Below are positions 17,547-26,457 of a stretch of DNA of 62,632 nt, one piece after another. The stretch is from an uncultured Aquimarina sp. (GTDB lineage: Bacteria > Bacteroidota > Bacteroidia > Flavobacteriales > Flavobacteriaceae): positions 1 to 62,632 of the forward strand of contig CANMKK010000034.1 of assembly GCA_947498455.1 (NCBI GenBank), in the 5' to 3' direction. The translations under genes were made by a program, and so were the position numbers. The notes under the pieces were generated by a model. The model saw nothing but the letters and a program-made list of their open reading frames with translations, ran no database searches and had not been told where the DNA came from. How positions within the stretch are numbered: the first letter of the stretch is position 1; the number at the start of each line of letters is the position of its first letter.

Positions 17547-18410
17547 TTAATCTTCTAAAATGCTCGTTAAATGTTTACCATAACCACTTTTGATCAATGG
17601 TTCTGCCAGTTCTTTTAATTCAGCTTTGGTAATATAACCCATCTTATACGCTACTTCTTCTATTGCTCCTATTTTTAGACCTTGACGTTCTTCAATTACC
17701 TGAACAAATTGTGATGCCTGCATTAAGGAATTAAACGTGCCAGTATCTAACCAAGCTGTACCTCGATCTAAAATACTTACGCTCAATTTCTTTTTTTCTA
17801 AATATACTTTATTTACATCTGTAATCTCTAACTCTCCTCTGGGGCTAGGTTCAATTTTTTTTGCAATATTTACTACTTCATTATCATAAAAATATATTCC
17901 TGGTACCGCAAAGTTTGATTTTGGCTTTTCTGGTTTTTCTTCAATTGAAATAGCCTTCCCTTCTTCATCAAATTCTACAACTCCATATCGCTCCGGATCA
18001 TTAACATGATAACCGTATATAATACCCCCTTCAGGATCATTATTGGCTTGCAGTAATTTTTCTAAGCCTGTTCCATAGAAAATGTTATCCCCTAAGATAA
18101 GTGCAACTTTATCATCTCCTATAAAGTCTTCTCCAATTATAAATGCCTCTGCTAAACCATTTGGGTTTTCCTGAACAGCATATTCAAATCTACATCCGTA
18201 TGCTTTTCCGTCTCCAAGTAATTTTTTAAAAGAAGGTAAGTCGTGTGGTGTTGAAATAATAAGAATTTCTCTTATTCCTGACCACATTAAAGTTGATAAA
18301 GGATAATAAATCATAGGTTTATCATACACCGGCATTAACTGTTTACTAACCGCTAAAGTTAAAGGATGTAGTCTTGTTCCAGATCCTCCTGCAAGTATTA
18401 TACCTTTCAT
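17547..18410 (-). CDS. rfbA: glucose-1-phosphate thymidylyltransferase
   Basis: Makes dTDP-glucose from dTTP and glucose-1-phosphate, the entry step to dTDP-L-rhamnose. The 287 residues contain the nucleotide-binding GIILAGGSGTRLHPLTLAVS, KQLMPVYDKPMIYYPLST, ALILGDNIFYGTGL, EEKPEKPKSNFAVPGIYFYD and DRGTAWLDTGTFNSLMQAS, all standard for RfbA/RmlA. It overlaps rfbB by 4 bp and precedes rfbC by 5 bp, so the B-A-C-D set is one block. Confidence 0.97.
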   Translation of the reverse strand: MKGIILAGGSGTRLHPLTLAVSKQLMPVYDKPMIYYPLSTLMWSGIREILIISTPHDLPSFKKLLGDGKAYGCRFEYAVQENPNGLAEAFIIGEDFIGDDKVALILGDNIFYGTGLEKLLQANNDPEGGIIYGYHVNDPERYGVVEFDEEGKAISIEEKPEKPKSNFAVPGIYFYDNEVVNIAKKIEPSPRGELEITDVNKVYLEKKKLSVSILDRGTAWLDTGTFNSLMQASQFVQVIEERQGLKIGAIEEVAYKMGYITKAELKELAEPLIKSGYGKHLTSILED

Positions 18411-19435
18411 ACTGCTTTATATTTTTCTAAATACCAATCAATAGTTTTCTCGATACCACTTTCAAAATTCTCATCTGCTTTCCATCCAAGTTCATTTTCA
18501 ATTTTTGAAGCATCAATAGCATATCTTAAATCATGTCCAGGTCTATCCTTCACATATGTTATAAGTTCGAGATAAGATTTTCCGCTTTTTCTAGGAGTTT
18601 TTTTATCTAATAGCTCACAGATTTTTTTTGCAATATAATTATTGTTTCTTTCATTCATTCCACCAATATTATAAGTTTCTCCTGAGACACCTTTTTTATA
18701 TACTAATTCTATTCCTTTACAATGATCTAATACATATAACCAATCTCTTACATTATTTCCATCTCCATAGATAGGTATATTTTCTCCAGAAATAGCTTTT
18801 CTTATAATTGTAGGTATCAATTTTTCATTATGTTGTTTTGGACCATAGTTATTAGAACAATTTGTAGTAACCACATCCATTCCATAAGTATGGAAAAAAC
18901 TCCTTACAATAAAATCAGAAGAAGCTTTAGATGCACTATACGGGCTATTAGGAGCATAAGGTGTTGTTTCTTTGAACAATCCTGTCTCCCCTAAAGTTCC
19001 ATATACCTCATCTGTAGAAATATGATGAAAACGACACCCAATATATTTATTTTTATACTTGTGAGGCCCTTCCATCCAATATTCTTTTGCCATGTTTAGC
19101 AAAGTGAAAGTTCCGAAAATATTGGTTTTAATAAATTCATCTGGATTTGATATAGAATTATCGACATGAGATTCTGCAGCGAAATGAATTACTCCTGAAA
19201 AATCATATTTTTCAAAAAGATTCTTTATTAATTCACTATCACAAATATCTCCTTTAATGAAAGTATAATTCTCATACTTTTTGATTCCTTCGAGATTTTT
19301 CAAATCCCCAGCATAAGTTAAGTTATCTATATTTATAATCTTAACAGAAGGATTATTCTCTATAAAATGAAATATAAAATTGGATCCAATAAACCCTGCT
19401 CCTCCTGTTATTAAAATACTTTTTTTAGAATTCAT
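18407..19435 (-). CDS. rfbB: dTDP-glucose 4,6-dehydratase
   Basis: Second enzyme of the dTDP-L-rhamnose route, converting dTDP-glucose to the 4-keto-6-deoxy sugar with bound NAD. The 342 residues show SILITGGAGFIGSNFIFHF, VIHFAAESHVDNSISNP, HISTDEVYGTLGETG with the Thr-Asp-Glu active-site triplet, YSASKASSDFIVR with the catalytic Tyr and Lys, and NNYGPKQHNEKLIPT. It lies 31 bp after the Wzz-like gene. It is the first of the four rfb genes to be transcribed. Confidence 0.97.
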   Translation of the reverse strand: MNSKKSILITGGAGFIGSNFIFHFIENNPSVKIINIDNLTYAGDLKNLEGIKKYENYTFIKGDICDSELIKNLFEKYDFSGVIHFAAESHVDNSISNPDEFIKTNIFGTFTLLNMAKEYWMEGPHKYKNKYIGCRFHHISTDEVYGTLGETGLFKETTPYAPNSPYSASKASSDFIVRSFFHTYGMDVVTTNCSNNYGPKQHNEKLIPTIIRKAISGENIPIYGDGNNVRDWLYVLDHCKGIELVYKKGVSGETYNIGGMNERNNNYIAKKICELLDKKTPRKSGKSYLELITYVKDRPGHDLRYAIDASKIENELGWKADENFESGIEKTIDWYLEKYKAV

Positions 19436-19466
19436 TCTTTAATTTATTTGAAATACTGTAATCAAG

Positions 19467-20519
19467 TTATTCATTATAATTCTTTAGGTATCTATTTAAA
19501 GAAATAAATATTAGTGAGAAAAGAGTCAACATGATGAACATTATAGGTAGTACAAACTTTTTTTGATTAAAAAAACCATTTATTAAAGCTCCTTTGTTTG
19601 GAAAATCTGAAATTATATTAATAATATTTTCAGTATTTGCTTTTTGTTTATTTAATTCGAGTATATCTTGACTTATAGATTTTGTTTCATTCAATAAGGT
19701 GATTTCAGAATTATCAAATAACTGCTTTTCTGAACTCAAATTGATATTTGTTCCTGAAGTCCCTTCTCCACTTTTTTGTACTTCCAGTAATTTCAACTTC
19801 TGATAAAAAGACTTTAATGAATCTATTTCTACTAGCTGTTTTCTATAAATGGAATCATTAATTCTTAAATTTAGAGTATTTGTATTCATCTGTGATTTAA
19901 AGTAGTCATTATCAGAAATAGACTGTACGATTGCTTTTTGACATTTTTTTGCTACTACGGGATCAGTAGCTTCCATATTAATTTTATGAAACTTTGCGTT
20001 TATATTATTAAAATTCTCAAGATAATTCTTATACTCTACAATATTTCTTGATGTACTATCTAAACTTTTAACGAAATCACTAAATTGCTTTAATTTTTGG
20101 TTTTCATCGGTATATGATTCTATAGTAATTTGAGTAATTGTTGCCGCTTGATTGATAGAAATTTCAAATGCTTCAGCTAATGTTGAATCCGCCTCTTGTT
20201 CTGCGAGTTCATTATAATAGCTTACATTATTATATAATTGTTGCGTACTATTGAAATTTGGTTCAACTACCATTGAGGATCTATATACAGGATCCATGTT
20301 TATATCTAAATACCATCCAATTCCTAAACCAATACATCCAGCTACGGTAAATTTTAAAAAATGTTTTCTTACGAATAAAAGAGATAGGATCAGATAATGG
20401 AATATCTTATTAAATATCGAACTTATAAGCTTAAAGAATTTATTAAAAGTATTCCCTATTAACTTAAACAATTGCCCTAAATCTATTTCTTCTGAAGTAT
20501 TTTCTTTGTTGGTTGTCAT
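19467..20519 (-). CDS. Wzz-like chain-length/tyrosine-kinase-less copolymerase protein
   Basis: A 350-residue inner-membrane protein with a membrane helix near residues 55-70 (KFTVAGCIGLGIGWYL), a long periplasmic part with coiled-coil character (residues ~75-315), and a second helix at 325-342 (VLPIMFIMLTLFSLIFISL). This two-helix plan with an N-terminal EEIDLGQLFKLIG segment matches polysaccharide copolymerases of the Wzz family as seen in Bacteroidota. The typical Pro-rich motif before the second helix is weak. It would set chain length in Wzy-dependent polymerisation. It is the first gene of the big operon, downstream of a good promoter at 20567-20596. Confidence 0.75.
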   Translation of the reverse strand: MTTNKENTSEEIDLGQLFKLIGNTFNKFFKLISSIFNKIFHYLILSLLFVRKHFLKFTVAGCIGLGIGWYLDINMDPVYRSSMVVEPNFNSTQQLYNNVSYYNELAEQEADSTLAEAFEISINQAATITQITIESYTDENQKLKQFSDFVKSLDSTSRNIVEYKNYLENFNNINAKFHKINMEATDPVVAKKCQKAIVQSISDNDYFKSQMNTNTLNLRINDSIYRKQLVEIDSLKSFYQKLKLLEVQKSGEGTSGTNINLSSEKQLFDNSEITLLNETKSISQDILELNKQKANTENIINIISDFPNKGALINGFFNQKKFVLPIMFIMLTLFSLIFISLNRYLKNYNE

Positions 20520-20863
20520 TTTTTAAATCAAAATTAACAGTATTTTCCTTTTCTTTTTTGATCGAACAAAGGTAAATCCTTTTAACTAATAATCAATAAT
20601 GGATAGTGTTTAAATCTCTTAGAAATGGTAATATTTTATCTTTTTCAGAAGTTTTAACACTAACTTCTGATGAAAAGATAGTCCCTAGTACCTCTCCTAT
20701 CGAAATTGAAGGTATCTTACATAAAGTTAATTTTTAATCTTGTCAACTATTCAAGCTTTTTCTAATAAAAATTTTTGGTTTACGCATAATATCAACTCTT
20801 TCTGTTATTAAATATATTACGTTTCAACGAGTAGAAATTAATGAGTAATTGATATAAAAAAAC
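20520..20863. other. intergenic region of 344 bp with hairpin
   Basis: This gap separates the second Wzz-like gene from the polysaccharide operon. Besides the promoter at 20567-20596 it holds a hairpin with a 9-bp perfect stem (TCAGAAGTT at 20645-20653 with AACTTCTGA at 20662-20670, 8-base loop). No T-run follows on either strand, so I do not call it a terminator; it could be a regulatory or processing site. I see no open frame worth calling. Confidence 0.5.
20567..20596 (-). promoter_or_regulatory. Bacteroidota-type promoter of the polysaccharide operon
   Basis: On the minus strand a -7 box TACCTTTG lies at 20567-20574 and a -33 TTG at 20594-20596, 19 bases apart. This matches the Bacteroidota primary sigma consensus (TTG, about 19 bases, TAnnTTTG). 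Transcription would start near 20560, giving a leader of about 40 bases before the Wzz-like ATG at 20519. It would drive the whole unit down to 248. Confidence 0.65.
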
Positions 20864-21859
20864 TTAAGTCAATTTCTTTACATAATTTCCAGTTTCTTTA
20901 TATAGAAATACAAAAATAAATATCAGACATACAGCTATACATAATCCAAAAGGAAGTAAAAATATTTTTTTACTAAATAAGGATTTTTGTGTTACTACAA
21001 TATCAGAGTCATTCATTATTGAAAAAACTTCATTTCTAAGGTGAATTATCGTTTCATCATATTCAATAGCATTAATTACTGCATCTTTTCGTTCTAAAAG
21101 TCCGGTTAACTGCATAGATTCTGCTCCATCTGAAACAATGCGAATCTCATTCTTATCTTTCTTTTCACCCAAATTTTCGACAACCTTTTCAAGATACTCA
21201 TCAATAAATTGTAGTGTCTTTTTATTATTTTCTAAAGATTCTTTAGCCTGCTTAATTACCAATCCTATTTGATCCTTAAAATATGGATTATAAAGCATAT
21301 AATTCAATATCGACTGAGTGATACGTTTATTGTAATCCTTTTCCTTCTGAAAAGAGATTTTTAATACGTGATGTTTATATAAATAGGTAAACTTATCTTG
21401 GGTTAACTGTTTTTCAGAAAAATCTTGTATCGTATATTGAAAGTTTCTATCTTCATATTTGTCATGTAAATAATCAAAAATATTTTCAATAGCTATAACT
21501 GGCTCTATTTTTATAGATTTGATATTCTTAATCCACTCAGGTCGCAGTCCTATTGATTTAAAATTTTCTTCGTTTTCTTTTTTAAGACTCTGATTAATTG
21601 AGATAATAAAGTCATATACATAACTAATTGAACTATAATTAGGTTCTAACCTGATTTCTTGTGTTATAATTAAATCGCCTGCTTTTTTATCTAAAAAATA
21701 CCCTCCAATTACTCCAAAAACTATAATTATTCCAAATAACCAAGCCTTCTTAAGAAGAAACTGAATAGACTTATACAGTAACTTAATGTTCCATTGAAAA
21801 AAAATCTTAATTGGATTAAAAATTTGTTTTAAATAAACCTCATTGTTTTGATGACTCAT
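20864..21859 (-). CDS. second Wzz-like two-helix membrane protein
   Basis: A 331-residue protein with the same plan as the one at 19467: a basic N-terminal part, a membrane helix at about 38-52 (KAWLFGIIIVFGVIGGYFLD), a periplasmic region of about 240 residues, and a second helix near 300-318 (IFLLPFGLCIAVCLIFIFVF). Short shared features include RLEPNYSSISYVYDFI, comparable to VVEPNFNSTQQLYNNV in the other protein. It is probably a diverged paralogue. Its ATG follows the stop of the upstream gene by 2 bp, so it is coupled to a different operon (25954-20864). It may regulate chain length or have a distinct envelope role. Confidence 0.7.
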   Translation of the reverse strand: MSHQNNEVYLKQIFNPIKIFFQWNIKLLYKSIQFLLKKAWLFGIIIVFGVIGGYFLDKKAGDLIITQEIRLEPNYSSISYVYDFIISINQSLKKENEENFKSIGLRPEWIKNIKSIKIEPVIAIENIFDYLHDKYEDRNFQYTIQDFSEKQLTQDKFTYLYKHHVLKISFQKEKDYNKRITQSILNYMLYNPYFKDQIGLVIKQAKESLENNKKTLQFIDEYLEKVVENLGEKKDKNEIRIVSDGAESMQLTGLLERKDAVINAIEYDETIIHLRNEVFSIMNDSDIVVTQKSLFSKKIFLLPFGLCIAVCLIFIFVFLYKETGNYVKKLT

Positions 21860-21861
21860 TT

Positions 21862-23553
21862 TTACCCTTCTTTAAATATTTGCTCTAAAATCTTTTCTGT
21901 AATTAAATATGTTGGTTTTACACCTGTTGTTCCTAATCCTCCAGATGCTAGCGTACTTCCCGTTTCTAAAGGGTTATCAGATGCATAGTATGCATAACGT
22001 ACTTTTACTCTAGAACTTATACTCCCTCGTAATTTTGATGCAGATTGGATCGCTTTTTGGTAATGGGCACCTTCCATTTCTAATCCAATCACATTCCAAG
22101 TAGAATCGTGAAAAAACTTTAGAATATCCCTATTTTGTAATGAGGTTCCTAATACAGTAACCATCGCTCCATCATAGATATCAATTCCATGCCCTTCTAA
22201 ATCTTTTTTATCCAGTCCATTTTTAAATGGATAATTATCTGCCGTGCCCTCAAAAACATGTGCTGAAGGTATCATAATATCTCCTTTCCCTCCTTCCAAA
22301 ATACCTGCTTTGCCCATAATAGAAACAGATTTAACTTTCAGATATTTTCTGCCATTAGTTTTTTCATAGGGTTTTAAAAGTTCATCCATAGTTTCATATG
22401 CTTGCTCTCCAAATGCATAATCCATTACGACTATTACAGGCTTATTTTCTTCTTCAACACCTGAAAGCATATGTGCATACTCTACTTCATTATAAACAGC
22501 TGTATCGAAAATCTGAACATTAATATTTGCTCCACTTTCATCCTCAATATAAGTCATCCCTTTTTGAAGTGCTTTCTTTTCTACCTTAACTCTTAACTTG
22601 TCATTTTTATCATCGCTTAATAACTCATAAATATCAAAAGTCGTCTTATTTTTTAATTCCGTTTTAAGTGCAATTGGGGCATATAATACATTCATTACAC
22701 TATGCATATTAGCACTAATGATATGAATTGGTCGGTTTAAAAGATCTAAATGTTCCAACTTCTTTTTAATAGAATTCGCCCATATTTCTCCGTGAATATG
22801 ATGTCCCAAACGTTCCCTTAATACCGGACTAAAAGTGACAATTCTCTTATCTTCATTTACCGACTCTTCTATAGCCAATTTCCCTAACCAATATATAATA
22901 TGAAGAAAACGTTCTTTATTCTCTGCGCAAGAAAAATTTTCATAAACGGATGATACTTCTCTAAAGGTTCTTCCTAATATATTTGCTGTATGTGTTAATG
23001 CAATTTCACGCTCTGCTTTTGTTAGCTCTTTTTTTGATGTAACGGCATTCTTAAGTTTCTCCCAATCTCTTGTTACATTTCCTTCTTCATTAATGACCAC
23101 TCGGTTCATAATCTTATGTGATTCTATAAAAAGAAATGTAAGATGTGTTAGGATATCATAAATCTCGGAACGTCCTCGGGTAATCTCAATATTCATCTGC
23201 TCTTCATCTATTCGATAGCAGTTTCTTCTTCTTTTTGGAGGGACAATTGCTTTAAAGTGAGAATTTTTATACCCTTCCTCACTCGTAAGGTTAATATACC
23301 GACATTCTTCAATTCCAATAGGAAGGCGATCAACTACATATAGTAATCCATCCAGTTCCACTTTTTCTTCGGCTATAGAACCATAAATCTCTGGCCGTAA
23401 TGTAAGCAATCCTTCGCGTAAAGTATCTCCAGAAACACCCATTGGTTTATAGAAACCTCTATTAAACAGGTGACGCATCGTAATATACATACGTTCAATC
23501 GCACCAGAGCTTTCCTGTGCTCTTGTCCTTCCTTGTTGTTTCGAATTTTCCAT
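21862..23553 (-). CDS. conserved Bacteroidota protein with phosphorylase-like C-terminal half (DUF6909)
   Basis: A 563-residue protein conserved in flavobacteria; from memory it is named DUF6909. The N-terminal half opens QQGRTRAQESSGAIERMYIT and is of unknown fold. The C-terminal ~220 residues resemble the purine-nucleoside-phosphorylase/nucleosidase superfamily: MGKAGILEGGKGDIMIPS, NVIGLEMEGAHYQKAIQ (like the Met-Glu-Gly substrate loop of nucleosidases) and YYASDNPLETGSTLASGG. It may therefore act on a nucleoside or nucleotide, but the reaction is unknown. It lies between the GH3 gene (25-bp gap) and the Wzz-like gene (2-bp gap). The name is recollection, the fold is judged from motifs. Confidence 0.8.
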   Translation of the reverse strand: MENSKQQGRTRAQESSGAIERMYITMRHLFNRGFYKPMGVSGDTLREGLLTLRPEIYGSIAEEKVELDGLLYVVDRLPIGIEECRYINLTSEEGYKNSHFKAIVPPKRRRNCYRIDEEQMNIEITRGRSEIYDILTHLTFLFIESHKIMNRVVINEEGNVTRDWEKLKNAVTSKKELTKAEREIALTHTANILGRTFREVSSVYENFSCAENKERFLHIIYWLGKLAIEESVNEDKRIVTFSPVLRERLGHHIHGEIWANSIKKKLEHLDLLNRPIHIISANMHSVMNVLYAPIALKTELKNKTTFDIYELLSDDKNDKLRVKVEKKALQKGMTYIEDESGANINVQIFDTAVYNEVEYAHMLSGVEEENKPVIVVMDYAFGEQAYETMDELLKPYEKTNGRKYLKVKSVSIMGKAGILEGGKGDIMIPSAHVFEGTADNYPFKNGLDKKDLEGHGIDIYDGAMVTVLGTSLQNRDILKFFHDSTWNVIGLEMEGAHYQKAIQSASKLRGSISSRVKVRYAYYASDNPLETGSTLASGGLGTTGVKPTYLITEKILEQIFKEG

Positions 23554-23566
23554 ACTATATTTCGAG

Positions 23567-23593
23567 CAAAGATATAATTTATTTATCTATCAA
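23567..23593 (-). promoter_or_regulatory. possible internal promoter
   Basis: On the minus strand TATCTTTG at 23567-23574 matches the -7 consensus, with a TTG at 23591-23593 (16-base spacing, short of the usual 19). It overlaps the end of the GH3 gene and would give a leader of only about seven bases before the ATG at 23553. It is suggestive only. Confidence 0.35.
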
Positions 23594-25078
23594 CCCGGTT
23601 AACGAATCTGCAATTTTTCTGTCATTAGAGAGCCTTGGTAGTTTATTCTGACCTCCTAATTTTCCAATAGATTTCATATAATTATTAAAACCTTCTTTAG
23701 GAACTTTTGTTATCTTTAAAGTCCTTAGAATATTACCTACAATTAAATCATCATAGTATGCGTTTTGTTTTCGCAATGAATTATCTATCTCTGTAGCCAA
23801 TCTCTGAATGTCCTTCGGTTCTTCCTGGAATTCTATAAACCATTCATGATATGGTAATTCTGACCCATTTGGATTAATTTCTGGTGCTACTGTAAATTCC
23901 TTTATCATGACACCAACAACCTCTGATCCTTCTTTAATTGCTTGTTCTACTTCTTTGCCTATTACATGCTCTCCAAATGCCGAAATAAAATGTTTTATCC
24001 TTCCGGATACAGTAACTCTATATGGTGAGGTACTGGTAAATTGTACTGTATCTCCAATATTGTATGCCCACAATCCAGCATTAGAGGAAATAAGCATTAC
24101 ATAATTTGTTCCGACCTCTACTTCTCCGATGGAGATTCTTTTTGGGTTTTCTTCAAAAAATTCATCTGCTTTTACAAATTCATAGAACATTCCTGAATCT
24201 AACTGCAACAACATTCCCTTTTCATTTTGTTTGTCCTGAAACGCAAAAAAACCTTCGGATGCAGGGTATAACTCAATGCTTGGAACTTTTCTTCCTATCA
24301 ATGTTTCGAATGTGGACTTATAAGGTTCAAAATTAACACCTCCGTAAATGAACAATTGAAAATTCTTAAACAATTCTCCAATAGATTTTCCTGTTTTCTT
24401 TTGTAATTTTTCAAAATACATTTGTACCCAAGGAGGAATTCCACTTATAATAGTCATATTTTCGTGAACTGTTTCTTCTACAATTGCATCTACTTTTTGT
24501 TCCCAATCTTCTATACAATTCGCTTCCCAGCTTGGTAATCTATTTTTCTGAAGATACCTGGGCACATAATGTGCTACAATTCCTGATAGTCTTCCTAAAT
24601 TGATTCCATTTTTTTCGGTTAGTTCTGGGCTTCCTTGTAAGAATATCATTTTGCCATCCACAAAATCCGTTTTTCCACTTTCGGCTATATAGCATAAAAT
24701 GGCATTTCTTGCTGCTCTAATATGGGTCGGTATGGATGCTTTTGTTAATGGTATATATTTAGCACCACTGGTAGTCCCTGAAGTTTTTGCGAAATATAGT
24801 GGTTTTCCTGGCCATAGGATATCACTTTCTCCTTTTACTACCTTATCGACATACGGTCTTAACTGTTCATAGTCCCGAATAGGTACTTGAGTAGTAAAAT
24901 CGGTATATGACTTTATATTCTGAAAATTGTGATCTTTTCCAAAAACTGTATCTTTTGCACTTTTTACTAATTCCCTAAATACACGCTCTTGGGTTTTAAT
25001 GGGATTATTAGCCCATTTGTCAATTTTCTTTCGAATGCGTTTTGCAAAAATCTTTGCTCCTAATGATTTAATAGACAT
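23579..25078 (-). CDS. GH3 auxin-responsive promoter family protein (acyl-adenylate enzyme)
   Basis: A 499-residue member of the GH3 family, whose plant members join amino acids to auxin or jasmonate through an acyl-adenylate. The ATP-binding loop is YFAKTSGTTSGAKYIPLT near residues 102-119, followed by ELYPASEGFFAFQD (the Tyr-x-x-Ser/Thr-E motif) and YNIGDTVQFTSTSPYRV. Bacterial GH3 proteins are common in Bacteroidota but their substrates are mostly unknown. It starts 6 bp after the M23 peptidase gene. A role in modifying an envelope acid or metabolite is possible; nothing here fixes the substrate. Confidence 0.92.
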   Translation of the reverse strand: MSIKSLGAKIFAKRIRKKIDKWANNPIKTQERVFRELVKSAKDTVFGKDHNFQNIKSYTDFTTQVPIRDYEQLRPYVDKVVKGESDILWPGKPLYFAKTSGTTSGAKYIPLTKASIPTHIRAARNAILCYIAESGKTDFVDGKMIFLQGSPELTEKNGINLGRLSGIVAHYVPRYLQKNRLPSWEANCIEDWEQKVDAIVEETVHENMTIISGIPPWVQMYFEKLQKKTGKSIGELFKNFQLFIYGGVNFEPYKSTFETLIGRKVPSIELYPASEGFFAFQDKQNEKGMLLQLDSGMFYEFVKADEFFEENPKRISIGEVEVGTNYVMLISSNAGLWAYNIGDTVQFTSTSPYRVTVSGRIKHFISAFGEHVIGKEVEQAIKEGSEVVGVMIKEFTVAPEINPNGSELPYHEWFIEFQEEPKDIQRLATEIDNSLRKQNAYYDDLIVGNILRTLKITKVPKEGFNNYMKSIGKLGGQNKLPRLSNDRKIADSLTGLIDK

Positions 25079-25084
25079 TCTTTA

Positions 25085-25954
25085 TTATTCAAAATCAATA
25101 AATTTTGACGGATCTGTTGGGTATCCATCTCTCCATAATTCAAAATGTAGATGTGGTCCCGTAGATAGCTCACCTGTAGAACCCGCGGTAGCAATTACCT
25201 CTCCTTCTTTTACTTGTTCTCCTTGTTGCTTTGTCAAGGATGCATTATGTTTATATACGGTAAGTAAATTATTACCATGATCCAATATCATCACATGTCC
25301 TGTTTCTGATGCCCACTCGGCAAAAATAACGGTTCCTGCTGCTGCAGCTTTAATAGGTGTATCTTTTGGAACAGCAATATCTATTGCATAATGTTTTTCA
25401 TTCACATTATATTTTGATGTTATACTTCCTTTTACTGGTGGGAATAACGAAAAATCAGTACTTGACTTTTCTCTTTCGAATAAACTATACTTGTCTTCTC
25501 TAGATACTTCTTCGCGAAGTTTCATATCTTGCTCGGATGGACTTAGGTCGACTTCTTCCGGATTTAATTTTTGAGATTGTATGGCCGAATCTATATCAAA
25601 TTCTACCGTCTTAACATCTCCCGTAAGGACTTTTTTAATAGAGTTAAAATATTCTTGTCGGACATCAATAACTGCTTTTAATGAATCTGCCGTGGTTGCC
25701 AATTTTGTAGCTTTGAGATCTAACGACGTCGATGAATACCCTGGAATATATTCTCTAAGTGGTGTAAACGCAATAAAAAAAGTAGTACAGGATATCAATA
25801 TTATCGAAGTAATCATTACTAAAACAAATACATTAAGCCGCGTAAGTTTAAAGGAGATACGTTCCTCAAAAGTATCTTCATTAAGAATTACTAAACGATA
25901 TTTGTTCAGTAGCTTCTTAGCGATTCTTTTCTTTTCTTTTTTCTTTTTAGCCAT
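25085..25954 (-). CDS. M23-family (LytM) peptidoglycan peptidase
   Basis: A 289-residue membrane-anchored peptidase. A basic N-terminus (MAKKKKEKKRIAKKLLNKY) precedes one membrane helix at about 40-65 (VFVLVMITSIILISC), a short coiled region, then the M23 domain at ~175-285. Its zinc and catalytic motifs are intact: HYAIDIAVPK (HxxxD) and GPHLHFELWRDG (HxH), with TAGSTGELSTG between. It should cleave or bind peptidoglycan peptides in the periplasm. It is the first gene of the four-gene unit running to 20864 and diverges from tatA. A possible -7 box (TATATTTG) lies at 26056-26063. Confidence 0.93.
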   Translation of the reverse strand: MAKKKKEKKRIAKKLLNKYRLVILNEDTFEERISFKLTRLNVFVLVMITSIILISCTTFFIAFTPLREYIPGYSSTSLDLKATKLATTADSLKAVIDVRQEYFNSIKKVLTGDVKTVEFDIDSAIQSQKLNPEEVDLSPSEQDMKLREEVSREDKYSLFEREKSSTDFSLFPPVKGSITSKYNVNEKHYAIDIAVPKDTPIKAAAAGTVIFAEWASETGHVMILDHGNNLLTVYKHNASLTKQQGEQVKEGEVIATAGSTGELSTGPHLHFELWRDGYPTDPSKFIDFE

Positions 25955-26179
25955 AGATTACATCCTAAAGTATGAAGAGTAAAGTAGGTGTTTCACCATC
26001 TGAAATTTAAATTTATTGGAAAATAAATTTAAACAACAAATGGTATTACTAGCCACAAATATACATATTCTCCTAAGGGATAAAAATGTCCAATCATAGA
26101 TTGATCGTATTTACGCTATGATTATTACTATAAAAGACGTTTTTGACTTCTTAAAATGTCTTTTTTATGTAATTCTTAC

Positions 26180-26187
26180 TACCTTTG
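26180..26187 (+). promoter_or_regulatory. -7 box of tatA promoter
   Basis: TACCTTTG fits the Bacteroidota -7 consensus and ends 18 bases before the tatA ATG at 26206. I could not find a TTG at the right spacing upstream, so the -33 element is weak or absent. Confidence 0.45.
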
Positions 26188-26205
26188 TAGCTTAATTTTG
26201 ATATT

Positions 26206-26397
26206 ATGACGTCATTAAGTATATTTTTAGGAATGTTAGGCCCTTGGCAAATTGCTTTGATTGTTGCAGCTGTTTTGCTTTTATTCGGAGGAAAAAAAAT
26301 TCCAGAATTGATGAGAGGTTTGGGAAGCGGGATTAAAGAATTTAAAGATGCTTCTAAAGAGGATGAGGATCCTGATAAAATAGAAGAGAAAAAATAA
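26206..26397 (+). CDS. tatA: twin-arginine translocase subunit TatA/E
   Basis: A 63-residue protein with one N-terminal membrane helix (GPWQIALIVAAVLLLFGGKK), the hinge GGKKIPELMRGLG and an amphipathic helix with GSGIKEFKDA, then an acidic-basic tail DEDPDKIEEKK. This is the TatA/E plan; it forms the pore for folded proteins in the twin-arginine pathway. It is a monocistronic gene with its own -7 box and a strong terminator at 26422, and is divergent from the M23 peptidase gene. Confidence 0.95.
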   Translation: MTSLSIFLGMLGPWQIALIVAAVLLLFGGKKIPELMRGLGSGIKEFKDASKEDEDPDKIEEKK

Positions 26398-26421
26398 GTT
26401 TATTTTTTATAAGAAATATGT

Positions 26422-26449
26422 AACCCAACATTAATTGTTGGGTTTTTTT
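26422..26449 (+). terminator. intrinsic terminator of tatA
   Basis: AACCCAACA at 26422-26430 pairs with TGTTGGGTT at 26436-26444 across a five-base loop, and seven T follow. It lies 25 bp after the tatA stop. Confidence 0.85.
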
Positions 26450-26457
26450 ATGTTTTT

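Noticed and set aside
20645..20670. hairpin as terminator of the second Wzz-like gene
   Set aside because: No T-run on either strand; kept only as a noted hairpin.
21862..23553. calling the phosphorylase-like protein an AMP nucleosidase
   Set aside because: Only the MEG-type loop and the C-terminal half resemble nucleosidases; the N-terminal half does not match, so a specific enzyme name is not supported.
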